Under the pieces are notes generated by a model, which saw only the letters and a program-made list of their open reading frames with translations, did not search any database and had not been told where the DNA came from. This document shows positions 16,948 to 23,971 of a stretch of DNA of 30,420 nucleotides, piece after piece (within the stretch, counting starts at the first letter, position 1; the number at the start of each line of letters is the position of its first letter). Made by a program: the position numbers and the translations under genes. This DNA is from a virus: positions 1-30,420 of IMG/VR virus record IMGVR_UViG_3300022927_000082; one strand, written 5' to 3'.

Positions 16948-17785
16948 GGTATTACATTTAGAATCAACAGATGTATGCCAGGCTGAGTGTCCGCTATGCA
17001 GTAGATCAACCAATCCTGCATTTACTGACTCGCATAGCCATCTATCAATAGAACAAATACAAGCGAAGTTTGGTACTGATATTATAAAGAGTTTGGATAA
17101 GATGTTTATGTGTGGTAACTACGGTGATCCAGCCGCTGGGCGCAACACATTGGAAATCTACAGATATTTTAGAAGTATCAACCACAACATCACACTAGGC
17201 ATGAATACTAACGGTGCTTTGCAGTCAGTTGAGTGGTGGAAGCAACTTGCTAAGATTTTTATGCTTCCTGCAGACTATGTGGTTTTTAGTATAGACGGAT
17301 TAGAAGATACAAATCACATCTATAGACGTAATGTTATCTGGAATAAGTTAATTGATAATTGTACAAGTTATATAAACGCTGGTGGAAATGCTCACTGGGA
17401 TATGCTAGTGTACAAACACAATCAGCACCAGGTTGATGAATGCATGGAATTAGCAAAAACGCTGGGATTTAAATGGTTTAGAGCAAAAGTTAGCAAACGA
17501 GCTTTTATAGATGGTTTAGAATTTCCCGTAGGTTATGAAAGCCCACGAATAGAACAGGGCAATATTAACTGTATGGCTTTGCAAGAATCCAGCGTGTATA
17601 TAAGTGCGACTGGAGATGTACATCCTTGCTGTTGGTTAGGCAATGATCTAAATAACACATTAAAAATGGCAGATGTGCAGGCAACATGGAATACTGATAC
17701 ACCCCATCCAACTTGCAAAAGAACATGTAGCACAATGCAAAATAGTTTTAAAAATCAATGGCAATGTGAGGTAGAATTGTGTTAG
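16940..17785 (+). CDS. Radical SAM enzyme with C-terminal Cys-rich (SPASM/twitch-like) domain, copy 1
   Basis: 281 aa from a TTG at 16940 overlapping the end of gp46; there is no better start, because the Fe-S motif begins at residue 13. C13-x3-C17-x2-C20 (VCQAECPLCS) is the [4Fe-4S] cluster motif of radical SAM enzymes. FMCGNYGDP (about 56-64) and FSIDGLEDTN (about 114-123) fit the following strands of the barrel. The C-terminus has further cysteines at 211, 230-231 (HPCCWLG), 259, 263, 276 and 281, as in SPASM/twitch domains that bind extra clusters and act on peptides or proteins. The substrate is unknown. It overlaps the next, related gene by 7 nt, so the pair should be made together. Not part of the T4 core. 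Confidence 0.82.
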   Translation: MYKVLHLESTDVCQAECPLCSRSTNPAFTDSHSHLSIEQIQAKFGTDIIKSLDKMFMCGNYGDPAAGRNTLEIYRYFRSINHNITLGMNTNGALQSVEWWKQLAKIFMLPADYVVFSIDGLEDTNHIYRRNVIWNKLIDNCTSYINAGGNAHWDMLVYKHNQHQVDECMELAKTLGFKWFRAKVSKRAFIDGLEFPVGYESPRIEQGNINCMALQESSVYISATGDVHPCCWLGNDLNNTLKMADVQATWNTDTPHPTCKRTCSTMQNSFKNQWQCEVELC

Positions 17786-18786
17786 CAGACTGGCATTTTC
17801 ATATAGAAATTAGCAGTAAGTGTACTCTGCGTTGTCCACGTTGTCCCAGGCAAGAAGTTCCTGATGGGCTAATAAACACTGAGCTAAACTTAGATTTTTT
17901 TAAACGCCACTTTACACCCGACTTTATAGAAACCCGTTTGGAAAAAATTACGTTTTGTGGAGATGATGGCGATCCTATATATGCTCATGATCTTATTCCT
18001 GTAATTGAATATATTAAAAGTATAAAACCAGTTGAGTTTGTATTAGTTACAAACGGCAGTTACAAAAGTAGAGAATGGTGGACACAATTAGGCAATGTGT
18101 TAGACAGTGGGGATACTGTTCATTTTAGTATAGACGGCTATGATAATGATTCCAATAATCTGTACAGGGTAAACTCTAATTGGGATAGTATTATGCAGGG
18201 TATGCAGACTCTAAGACAGAACAGCGAATGTCTGATTACCTGGGCCGCTATTGCATTTAGATTCAATCAAGATCATTTGGATCTAATGCAGGCTATTGCT
18301 AAAGACAATGGCGCAGATATTTTTCAGGTAACACTGAGCACAAAATTTGGTAGTGTGTATGAAAATTATGGAGCAGATGATCCACTAGAGCCCGGTGCTG
18401 AATATGTAAGTAGTACACAAAGATTTGAACGCCAGCATGTACATTTAACACCAAGAGCACGGTCAGAACGAGTACATCAAATTAATCAGGATCTATATGA
18501 CTCCACACAACAAGCAGATATTATTCCTTTGTGTGAAATAGGCAACAAGGGTTTGTATATCAATAGTCAAGGACTATTATATCCTTGTTGTTGGGTAGCA
18601 AATAGATATAATCACAACTCAGAATGGCATAAACTAGCAAAACAATTTGACTTAAACAAAAATTTATTGCAGAATATACTTAATGATAATTTTTGGCAGA
18701 CCGAATTCAGGCAGTTTAGATGGCAAGAATGTAAAACAAAATGCAACTGTAAAGTTGTAAATCAAGAATATGCAACCAGCTGGTAG
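17779..18786 (+). CDS. Radical SAM enzyme with C-terminal Cys-rich (SPASM/twitch-like) domain, copy 2
   Basis: 335 aa from GTG at 17779, inside the end of the preceding gene. C15-x3-C19-x2-C22 (KCTLRCPRCP) is the radical SAM cluster motif; ITFCGDDGDPIY and VHFSIDGYDND match equivalent parts of copy 1. The C-terminus has C252, C270-C271 (YPCCWVAN), C318, C322 and C324, again an auxiliary cluster domain. Shared order and the PCCW motif suggest the two are old paralogues acting in one pathway, perhaps as partners. No precursor peptide gene is evident next to them, though small proteins at 19228 and 20007 are near. Substrate unknown; peptide or protein modification is an inference from the SPASM-like tail. 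Confidence 0.82.
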   Translation: MLADWHFHIEISSKCTLRCPRCPRQEVPDGLINTELNLDFFKRHFTPDFIETRLEKITFCGDDGDPIYAHDLIPVIEYIKSIKPVEFVLVTNGSYKSREWWTQLGNVLDSGDTVHFSIDGYDNDSNNLYRVNSNWDSIMQGMQTLRQNSECLITWAAIAFRFNQDHLDLMQAIAKDNGADIFQVTLSTKFGSVYENYGADDPLEPGAEYVSSTQRFERQHVHLTPRARSERVHQINQDLYDSTQQADIIPLCEIGNKGLYINSQGLLYPCCWVANRYNHNSEWHKLAKQFDLNKNLLQNILNDNFWQTEFRQFRWQECKTKCNCKVVNQEYATSW

Positions 18787-18806
18787 CATCTTACTATATA
18801 ATAAAC

Positions 18807-19241
18807 ATGACATGGCTATACAATGATGAACCAGTTGAGGAAATACCCGAAGGTGTAGTAGGGTTTGTTTACTTGATTACAAATACTACTAATGGCAAAA
18901 AATACATAGGCAAAAAACTAGCTCAATTTAGGCGCACAAGGCCACCTCTCAAAGGCAGAAAAAATAAACGACGTTCAACAGTAGAATCAGACTGGCGCGA
19001 TTATTACGGCTCATCAGACAATTTAACGGCAGACATAGAACTACTAGGCAAAGAAAACTTCAAACGTGAAATACTCTTCTATTGTTACAGCAAGGGAGAG
19101 TGTAGTTACATTGAAGCAAGAGAACAGTTCAGGCACCGTGTACTAGAATCTGACGAATGGTACAATGGACATATCAGAGTCCGTGTACACAAGAGTCAAA
19201 AAGTCATCTCAGAATCAAACAAAAACTATGGCAAAAATTGA
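18807..19241 (+). CDS. GIY-YIG family nuclease-like protein
   Basis: 144 aa. FVY (20-22) ... YIG (33-35) in GFVYLITNTTNGKKYIGKK is the GIY-YIG signature; ESDWRDYYGSS (60-70) and a probable catalytic Glu E103 (YIEAREQF) complete the fold. There are no NUMOD repeats, so it is a minimal nuclease unlike the enzyme at 14418. Proteins of this form, with a basic segment RKNKRRS, are to my knowledge a recurrent conserved gene of marine T4-like phages rather than a recent insertion; role unknown (homing, repair or host DNA attack). A TATAAT at 18797-18802 lies only 4 nt before the ATG and there is no SD. It follows the second radical SAM gene by 20 nt. Confidence 0.75.
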   Translation: MTWLYNDEPVEEIPEGVVGFVYLITNTTNGKKYIGKKLAQFRRTRPPLKGRKNKRRSTVESDWRDYYGSSDNLTADIELLGKENFKREILFYCYSKGECSYIEAREQFRHRVLESDEWYNGHIRVRVHKSQKVISESNKNYGKN

Positions 19242-19479
19242 TTGGTCAAGACACAAACTCGTTAGTAAACTCGACAGAGATTATTTTAACGATCCTAAAA
19301 AAGGTTTTGACAGCAAATGGCATGAAAAAAGAAACTCTAAAAGACAAATCAAACTAGGCATCCACGAAAAACACAACTGGCAAGTAGTCAAACTAGAATC
19401 GGGACCACACACAGGCAAAATAATCTGTAACGATTGCGGAGGCAAATTTGTTACATGGTTACCTAAAGGCAGTATATAA
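19228..19479 (+). CDS. Small basic protein with a CxxC knuckle
   Basis: 83 aa from ATG at 19228 (MAKIDWSRHKLVSK), overlapping the end of the GIY-YIG gene by 14 nt. A longer frame from 19165 would lie wholly inside the GIY-YIG gene and has no RBS. It is Lys/Arg-rich and ends in ICNDCGGKFVTWLPKG, a single CxxC with a beta-like tail that could be half of a zinc ribbon and may bind metal as a dimer. I do not recognise the family. Its stop lies inside the first copy of a direct repeat, and it is the last gene before the 527-base gap. Confidence 0.6.
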   Translation: MAKIDWSRHKLVSKLDRDYFNDPKKGFDSKWHEKRNSKRQIKLGIHEKHNWQVVKLESGPHTGKIICNDCGGKFVTWLPKGSI

Positions 19480-19510
19480 CAGCACATAAAAGGCATATAA
19501 CAGCACATAA
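19474..19510 (+). repeat. Two direct copies of a 16-nt repeat
   Basis: ATATAACAGCACATAA occurs at 19474-19489 and again at 19495-19510, each preceded by an AAGGC-type block, so the similar unit is about 21-24 nt. It spans the stop of the CxxC protein and the start of the structured region. It could be a protein-binding site or slippage product. Confidence 0.7.
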
Positions 19511-19828
19511 GGTTGGCGGGCCAGTTTAGAAATACCGCTGTGGAAAAACTAGCGTAAGAAACTAGACACGTGACACGTTGAGCGAACGCCCTAAGGCTGT
19601 AGTTTGATGTAGATTGAATGCTGTCAATCGAAAAACTGCACATTACACATAAAAACTCTTTAGCAACAGGAACGAAGCGAGAGGTAGTTGGAAACAACGA
19701 TGTCGACGTAGGTTGGGAAAGGTCAGAGCCCATTGTGTAGCAGTATAATAAACACCTACTTCCAATGTCTATGGCTGGGATAACTCGTATGAAGATCGAG
19801 CCGACGGAACCCAAAAACAGGTTCCGTC
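19511..19828 (+). ncRNA. Candidate structured RNA region, family not recognised
   Basis: No credible gene is present. Several stems lie in series: GATTGA/TCAATC (19612-19617 with 19624-19629), GTTG-GAAA-CAAC with a GNRA loop (19687-19698), GTAGGT/ACCTAC (19708-19713 with 19754-19759) enclosing TGGG/CCCA (19714-19717 with 19729-19732), CTCG/CGAG near 19784-19800, and a 9-bp stem GACGGAACC/GGTTCCGTC (19803-19811 with 19820-19828). By hand count 19501-19800 is 44% G+C, high for an AT-rich phage spacer. It is not a tRNA and I could not match tmRNA, RNase P or a group I intron core. Strand, ends and function are uncertain; the remainder of the gap to 20006 holds a terminator and a promoter. Confidence 0.4.
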
Positions 19829-19858
19829 TGACTGAAATAATCTGTATGAATATCGATT

Positions 19859-19893
19859 AAAAAAAAACAAAACACGAACGTCAGTGAGTGTTT
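19859..19893 (-). terminator. Leftward terminator for the gp26 transcript
   Basis: On the minus strand AAACAC and GTGTTT (19888-19893 and 19870-19875) form a 6-bp stem with a 12-nt loop, followed by a run of T with one G (19859-19869). It would end leftward transcription from gp26 after passing antisense through the 20007 gene. The stem is short. Confidence 0.5.
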
Positions 19894-19920
19894 GGATGAT
19901 CGTAGATCATTCCATTACGG

Positions 19921-19948
19921 TTGATTGAATCACATAATATGTTATAAT
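19921..19948 (+). promoter_or_regulatory. Sigma70-type promoter for the 20007 gene
   Basis: TTGATT (19921-19926) and TATAAT (19943-19948) are separated by 16 nt. The predicted start is about 50 nt before the ATG at 20007. GGTGTAAATAG at 19963-19973 resembles a weak late element. Confidence 0.45.
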
Positions 19949-20006
19949 ATGTAATACACTAAGGTGTAAATAGTCTAGCTAGAAAAAGTTTGTATGAGAT
20001 ACACAC

Positions 20007-20231
20007 ATGGATAAACGCACACAAAGCGATGCAGAACATGCATTCATTGAATTTGTAGATAAAATTACAGAACTTGGCTTTAAGTTTGACATATATACTA
20101 AGATAGAGCTTACATATGTTAAAGGAGATGCAGCAGAATCTCCTCATAATATGGCTAACAAACTGAATCTAAGAGCTGAAGACTTTATAAAACAAGAAAA
20201 ATCATTGCTCAATGAAGACGATGATTCTTAG
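20007..20231 (+). CDS. Hypothetical small acidic protein
   Basis: 74 aa; not recognised. It starts MDKRTQSDAEHAFIEFVDKI, has a short predicted helix-strand pattern (TELGFKFDIYTKIELTYV) and an acidic end (LLNEDDDS). No Cys, membrane segment or known motif. It has its own sigma70-like promoter at 19921 but only a weak SD. The stop overlaps by 4 nt with the stop of the convergent 62-aa gene. Likely an early accessory gene. Confidence 0.6.
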   Translation: MDKRTQSDAEHAFIEFVDKITELGFKFDIYTKIELTYVKGDAAESPHNMANKLNLRAEDFIKQEKSLLNEDDDS

Positions 20232-20416
20232 TAAAAAGGCAACTTGGTTTTCTTAGTTGTTTCCAAGTTATCATCGATTATTTCTCTGATAATTTTACGT
20301 TCAGCAAGGCTTAGATAACTTGCTTCTTCATAACTCAAACCACCACGCATATACCAGCAGGACTGAAGAAGTTCCCTCTTCAGTGCTATGACCTCTTTTT
20401 CCATACCTTCCAGCAT
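20228..20416 (-). CDS. Small protein downstream of gp26, possible gp51-like hub assembly factor
   Basis: 62 aa. The motif SCWYMRGGLSYEEASYLSLA, then ERKIIREIIDDNLETTKKTK and LPFY, is one I associate with a short gene that accompanies gp26 in marine T4-like phages. In T4 gene 51, a catalyst of hub assembly, follows 26, so the position suggests gp51, but T4 gp51 is 249 aa and I see no clear sequence match. The ATG at 20416 is used; an internal ATG at residue 5 has GGAAGG close by and could be the true start. It is 26 nt after gp26 in the same leftward unit. Confidence 0.55.
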   Translation of the reverse strand: MLEGMEKEVIALKRELLQSCWYMRGGLSYEEASYLSLAERKIIREIIDDNLETTKKTKLPFY

Positions 20417-20442
20417 CTTAACAATCTGGTCATGAGATAGTG

Positions 20443-21339
20443 TTAAGAGCCGGATGCGAAAAAATTTGCGTTGTCAAACGTAAATGGAATATTGTATTGA
20501 TGACCGCAATCGCTACATTTTGCGTCTACGTCATTGCTAGATAGAATTTTTCCAATTTCCTCGATACTCTTTTGAATAAAATCAAAAGTTTTACGATCGC
20601 AGTTTCTCATAAACTCATCGATATATTGAGGATTGTCTACTTTTTGCCCTTCAGCAGTTGTAATACTAACAATACCGTTAGTAATAACACCCACAGTAAA
20701 ATCTGTCATCTTTTTAAAGATAACATTAGTTCTAGCTAGTTTCTCATCATCCTCTAAATTGTCATTTTCAGCAATTTGTATAAGACGCTGTGTATTGAAT
20801 GTTTCCATGCTGAGTTTATTAATAGTGCTGTAGTCTTGTGGTCTGAATTCAAATGTTAGGCCATTAAACGACCTAGGAGTATCATATACTGTAACATCAA
20901 CTGTTCTATCTAAGAATGTTCTAAGATCTACACCAAAACTGTTTTCTGCCGAACAAGCAGGACAATTACTATCAAAGTCCATAGTTTCGCCATAGCTAGC
21001 AATTCGTATAGCAATAAGAATTGAATCAATATCAGTGCTGGGAATTGCCCAAGCGTTTTTAATGGCTGGGATACAACTTTGTATAACATCTACTACTGCC
21101 TGACCGTTAAGTAATGCGTCGGGATTATTAAAGATCATTTCGTCTCTAGCAGTCATGGGAAACACACTGTATTCACCAGTAGGACTCTGATCTAAACTAC
21201 CCACTGGCCAAAATCTGCCTGCACTGGGTAATTTTACTTGTAATGCTGGTGATCTAAAATGCTTGCTCAGTGGGTTACCACCGGTAGACATGTTAGTTGT
21301 ATTAAATGTTGTTGCCATCATAGGTGGCTCTGTAGCCAT
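20443..21339 (-). CDS. gp26: Baseplate hub subunit gp26
   Basis: 298 aa; T4 gp26 has 208. The family pattern is visible: LPSAGRFWPVGSLDQSPTGE, SVFPMTARDEMIFNNPDALL, VVDVIQSCIPAIKNAW, ILIAIRIASYGETMDF. Two CxxC pairs, C126/C129 (NCPACS) and C275/C278 (KCSDCGHQY), may together hold a zinc ion. gp26 is needed for hub assembly in T4; some relatives resemble tail-tape chaperones. GGAG precedes the ATG by 7 nt, and a leftward late element GATAAATA lies at 21383-21390. It is divergent from the tape measure gene, an association that fits a shared tail-core function. Confidence 0.85.
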   Translation of the reverse strand: MATEPPMMATTFNTTNMSTGGNPLSKHFRSPALQVKLPSAGRFWPVGSLDQSPTGEYSVFPMTARDEMIFNNPDALLNGQAVVDVIQSCIPAIKNAWAIPSTDIDSILIAIRIASYGETMDFDSNCPACSAENSFGVDLRTFLDRTVDVTVYDTPRSFNGLTFEFRPQDYSTINKLSMETFNTQRLIQIAENDNLEDDEKLARTNVIFKKMTDFTVGVITNGIVSITTAEGQKVDNPQYIDEFMRNCDRKTFDFIQKSIEEIGKILSSNDVDAKCSDCGHQYNIPFTFDNANFFASGS

Positions 21340-21351
21340 GTGAAATCTCCA

Positions 21352-21359
21352 TATAAATA
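21352..21359 (+). promoter_or_regulatory. Late promoter of the tape measure gene
   Basis: TATAAATA, the perfect T4 late element, lies 59 nt upstream of the tape measure ATG in the gap shared with gp26. Confidence 0.7.
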
Positions 21360-21382
21360 ATATAAGTGTAGAATACTCTGGG

Positions 21383-21390
21383 TATTTATC
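21383..21390 (-). promoter_or_regulatory. Late promoter of gp26
   Basis: The minus strand reads GATAAATA followed by CC, 43 nt upstream of the gp26 ATG. It points toward the rightward late promoter at 21352, so the two transcripts would overlap at their 5' ends. Confidence 0.6.
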
Positions 21391-21418
21391 TGCGCATATA
21401 ATGCTGGATTTTTAATTT

Positions 21419-23932
21419 ATGGCTGAACAAGTTACAGGTAAAATAGGCGATCAGAACGTAGTATTAGAAAATGCTGCTAGTGAAGCTACCTTAGAGCGTA
21501 TTCTACAAGCAATGGGGGGCGGCGGCGCCGGCGCTGCCTCTAAAGTTGAGCAAACGCAAAAGAAATTAGCTGCCGCTACAGCTAAAGCAATACCCTCTAT
21601 TCAACAGTTAGATAGACAAGCGAGCGAAGCAGGCAAAACTTTAGGCGAAACTGTTACAAACATTGCTAATAAAGCTGGGCTTGTAAGTAAAACATTTACT
21701 GATTTAGCCAAAGGTGGTCAAGGAGCATCAGATTCTTTAAAAGGATTTACCAAGCAAGTTGGTGATGGTGCTAGCAAGTTCGGTGTTCTGGGCGGCGCTG
21801 TTGGTGGATTAATTACAGGTGTTGGTGCTGTATTAGCAGCAGGACTAGGCGCACTAGACAAAACTGACGCTATGTTTAATGACATAGTCAAGTCTGGCGC
21901 AGCCTTTGGTGGAAGCCTAACTAGATTTAGACAAGTAGCTACGAGTAGTGGTTATACCATGGAGCAGTTTGCTGGTGCTATTAAAGCAAATACTGCAGGA
22001 CTAGCAACTTTTGGTGGCAGTAGTACAGCAGGCGCCAATGCTCTTGCTGGCATTATGAAAGCTACTAGGAATACTGGACTAGCGCAAACGTTACAAAGCA
22101 TGGGCGTTAGCATGAAAGAGCAGCCAGAGTTTATGGCTGACTACATGAGTCAACTAGCAGCAACAGGTAGATCCTTAAAGGATTTTGGTGGTGATTTTAA
22201 CGCTGTAGCACTAGCTGCCGGCCGCTATAAGAGAGATTTAATAGAACTAGCAGAAATTACAGGCACTAGTGCTGCTGAACAGAAAAAGAACCTTGATGCA
22301 CAAAAACTTGATGCACAGTTCCAAGCACAGTTGGCTGGAATGAGCAAAGAGCAAGGAGACCAAGTTAGAGCTCTTATGGCAAGTATGAGTCCATTAGAGC
22401 AAGAAATGTTAAAACAACAACTTGCTTTTGGTGGATTACGTGGAGAAACGGCCGCTGCTGGTGCTATGTTCCCTGGTTTAGCAGGGCAAGTTGCTGATTT
22501 AGCTAATGGTGTAAAATCTGGAGAACAAGATTTAACAGGACTTTACAAACAATCAGGCAGGGCAAGACAAACTCAAATTGCTGGTGATCTTGATCGTAAC
22601 AGACAAATGATGGCCTTTGGTGCTGGAAATAAAGCAATGCAGGATGCTTACCTAGTATCAATGAAGAAACGGCAAATTGATTACAATAAAGCAGAAGCAA
22701 ACGGATCAGATCAGCGTAACAAATTAGACAGACAAGCTGCCGCTGCCAACGAAGCTAGAAACAATTTCTTAACATCACTAGAAAGAATTGGTAATGCTCT
22801 CATGAGCAATGACGGCTTTATTAAGTTCCTAGAGGTTATGACTACCGCAATCGAGGGTGTAGCAAATACTATTACTGGTTTGATAGGTTATCTAGGCCCA
22901 AACGGATTTGCTGGTGCAATTATTGCAGCAACCACTGCACTATTTGCTCTTAAAGCTAGTAGAGGCGCAGGCCTACTAGGCGGAGGCGGAGCCGCAGCTG
23001 GCAAAGGTGCTGGAGCAGGGATAGCTGGTATAGGCAGAGGCATGGGCGCAGGACTAAAAGGTATGGCAGTTGGTCTTAAAGCTCTTGCAAATCCAACGGC
23101 ACTTGTTGGATTGGCCGCTGTAACTCTTGCTGTTATGGGTTTAGCAAAAGCAGCCCAAATTGCTGCACCAGCATTTGAACCCTTGGGTAAAATGTTTAAA
23201 TCTGTATTTGAAGGACTAGCACCCCTTGTCACTAGTGTAATGGATGGCATTAGTAACTTTGTTTCCAGCGTAGGCGGGTCTATCAAAGGTGTAATAGAAG
23301 GTATTGGTAATAGTATTGCTACAGTTGTAGACAGTATTACAAATATGAAAACTGCTGGCGTAAATGCTACAACAGAGCAGATTGAAAGACTATCAAAAAT
23401 TCCAGCAGGTCAAATGTTTCTTGCGGCAGATGGAATCGAACGAATGAAAGCGGCATTAGAAGGATTTACTCCAGGGTTCTTTGGCGGATTAAGTCAGGGC
23501 CTGGGTAGTTTCTTTGGTGGTGATCAAGGTGATAAGATTGTTAAATTAGCTGAGGCAGGTGCTAAACTTAACACTGGTATTGCTACACTAGATATGAAAA
23601 AGTTTGATCTAACAGCTGGAATAGAAGACAGATATAAAGTATTTGCAAACGAGGTTGAGCGTGTAGCACGAGCAACCAATAGCATGGACCCCAGTGTTTT
23701 TGAAAACGGTCTAAACTTCCTCAGCAGCCTAAATCCATTTAGTAGTGCTCCTGCTCCTAACGCTGCTAGTGCTACAGCCGCACCAGCAACAGCAACTACA
23801 CCAGCAGCAGCCAGTATGAGTATAAACGATATACAGGCAAAACAACTTGAACTCTTACAGAGACTTGTTGAAATAACAGAAACCGGATTTGACGAAAACG
23901 AGTCATTATTAACTAGAATTTCTAGAAATTAA
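21419..23932 (+). CDS. Tail tape measure protein
   Basis: 837 aa, Ala/Gly-rich and helical, with the layout of a tape measure: coiled-coil N-terminus, hydrophobic segments at about 121-145 (GVLGGAVGGLITGVGAVLAA), 490-515 (GPNGFAGAIIAATTALFALK) and 560-580 (ALVGLAAVTLAVMGLAKAA), and a low-complexity Ala/Pro/Thr linker (about 775-800) before a short C-terminal helix (AKQLELLQRLVEITETGFDE). It sets tail length and is carried inside the tube; the T4 counterpart gp29 has 590 aa, and a longer protein predicts a longer tail, though not all residues need contribute. ATG at 21419 with a poor SD, behind a perfect late promoter. Confidence 0.85.
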   Translation: MAEQVTGKIGDQNVVLENAASEATLERILQAMGGGGAGAASKVEQTQKKLAAATAKAIPSIQQLDRQASEAGKTLGETVTNIANKAGLVSKTFTDLAKGGQGASDSLKGFTKQVGDGASKFGVLGGAVGGLITGVGAVLAAGLGALDKTDAMFNDIVKSGAAFGGSLTRFRQVATSSGYTMEQFAGAIKANTAGLATFGGSSTAGANALAGIMKATRNTGLAQTLQSMGVSMKEQPEFMADYMSQLAATGRSLKDFGGDFNAVALAAGRYKRDLIELAEITGTSAAEQKKNLDAQKLDAQFQAQLAGMSKEQGDQVRALMASMSPLEQEMLKQQLAFGGLRGETAAAGAMFPGLAGQVADLANGVKSGEQDLTGLYKQSGRARQTQIAGDLDRNRQMMAFGAGNKAMQDAYLVSMKKRQIDYNKAEANGSDQRNKLDRQAAAANEARNNFLTSLERIGNALMSNDGFIKFLEVMTTAIEGVANTITGLIGYLGPNGFAGAIIAATTALFALKASRGAGLLGGGGAAAGKGAGAGIAGIGRGMGAGLKGMAVGLKALANPTALVGLAAVTLAVMGLAKAAQIAAPAFEPLGKMFKSVFEGLAPLVTSVMDGISNFVSSVGGSIKGVIEGIGNSIATVVDSITNMKTAGVNATTEQIERLSKIPAGQMFLAADGIERMKAALEGFTPGFFGGLSQGLGSFFGGDQGDKIVKLAEAGAKLNTGIATLDMKKFDLTAGIEDRYKVFANEVERVARATNSMDPSVFENGLNFLSSLNPFSSAPAPNAASATAAPATATTPAAASMSINDIQAKQLELLQRLVEITETGFDENESLLTRISRN

Positions 23933-23944
23933 ATGTTATAATAG

Positions 23945-23952
23945 GGTAAATA
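23945..23952 (+). promoter_or_regulatory. Possible late promoter of gp20
   Basis: GGTAAATA followed by CT lies 20 nt before the portal ATG and differs from TATAAATA at two positions. The shared TAAATAC core and place argue for it. Confidence 0.35.
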
Positions 23953-23971
23953 CTCTATAAGGTGGTAATGA

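Noticed and set aside
19281-19814. 177-aa leftward frame across the spacer
   Set aside because: It overlaps the CxxC gene in antisense, has no RBS or recognisable motif, and its low-complexity Cys/Ser/Phe composition is typical of a shadow frame.
19721-19828. tRNA, tmRNA or RNase P RNA in the spacer
   Set aside because: No T-arm sequence, CCA end, tmRNA tag frame or paired conserved RNase P core could be found.
22888-23286. 132-aa leftward Ala/Pro-rich frame in the tape measure gene
   Set aside because: It is the mirror of Gly/Ala-rich codons and has no support as a gene.
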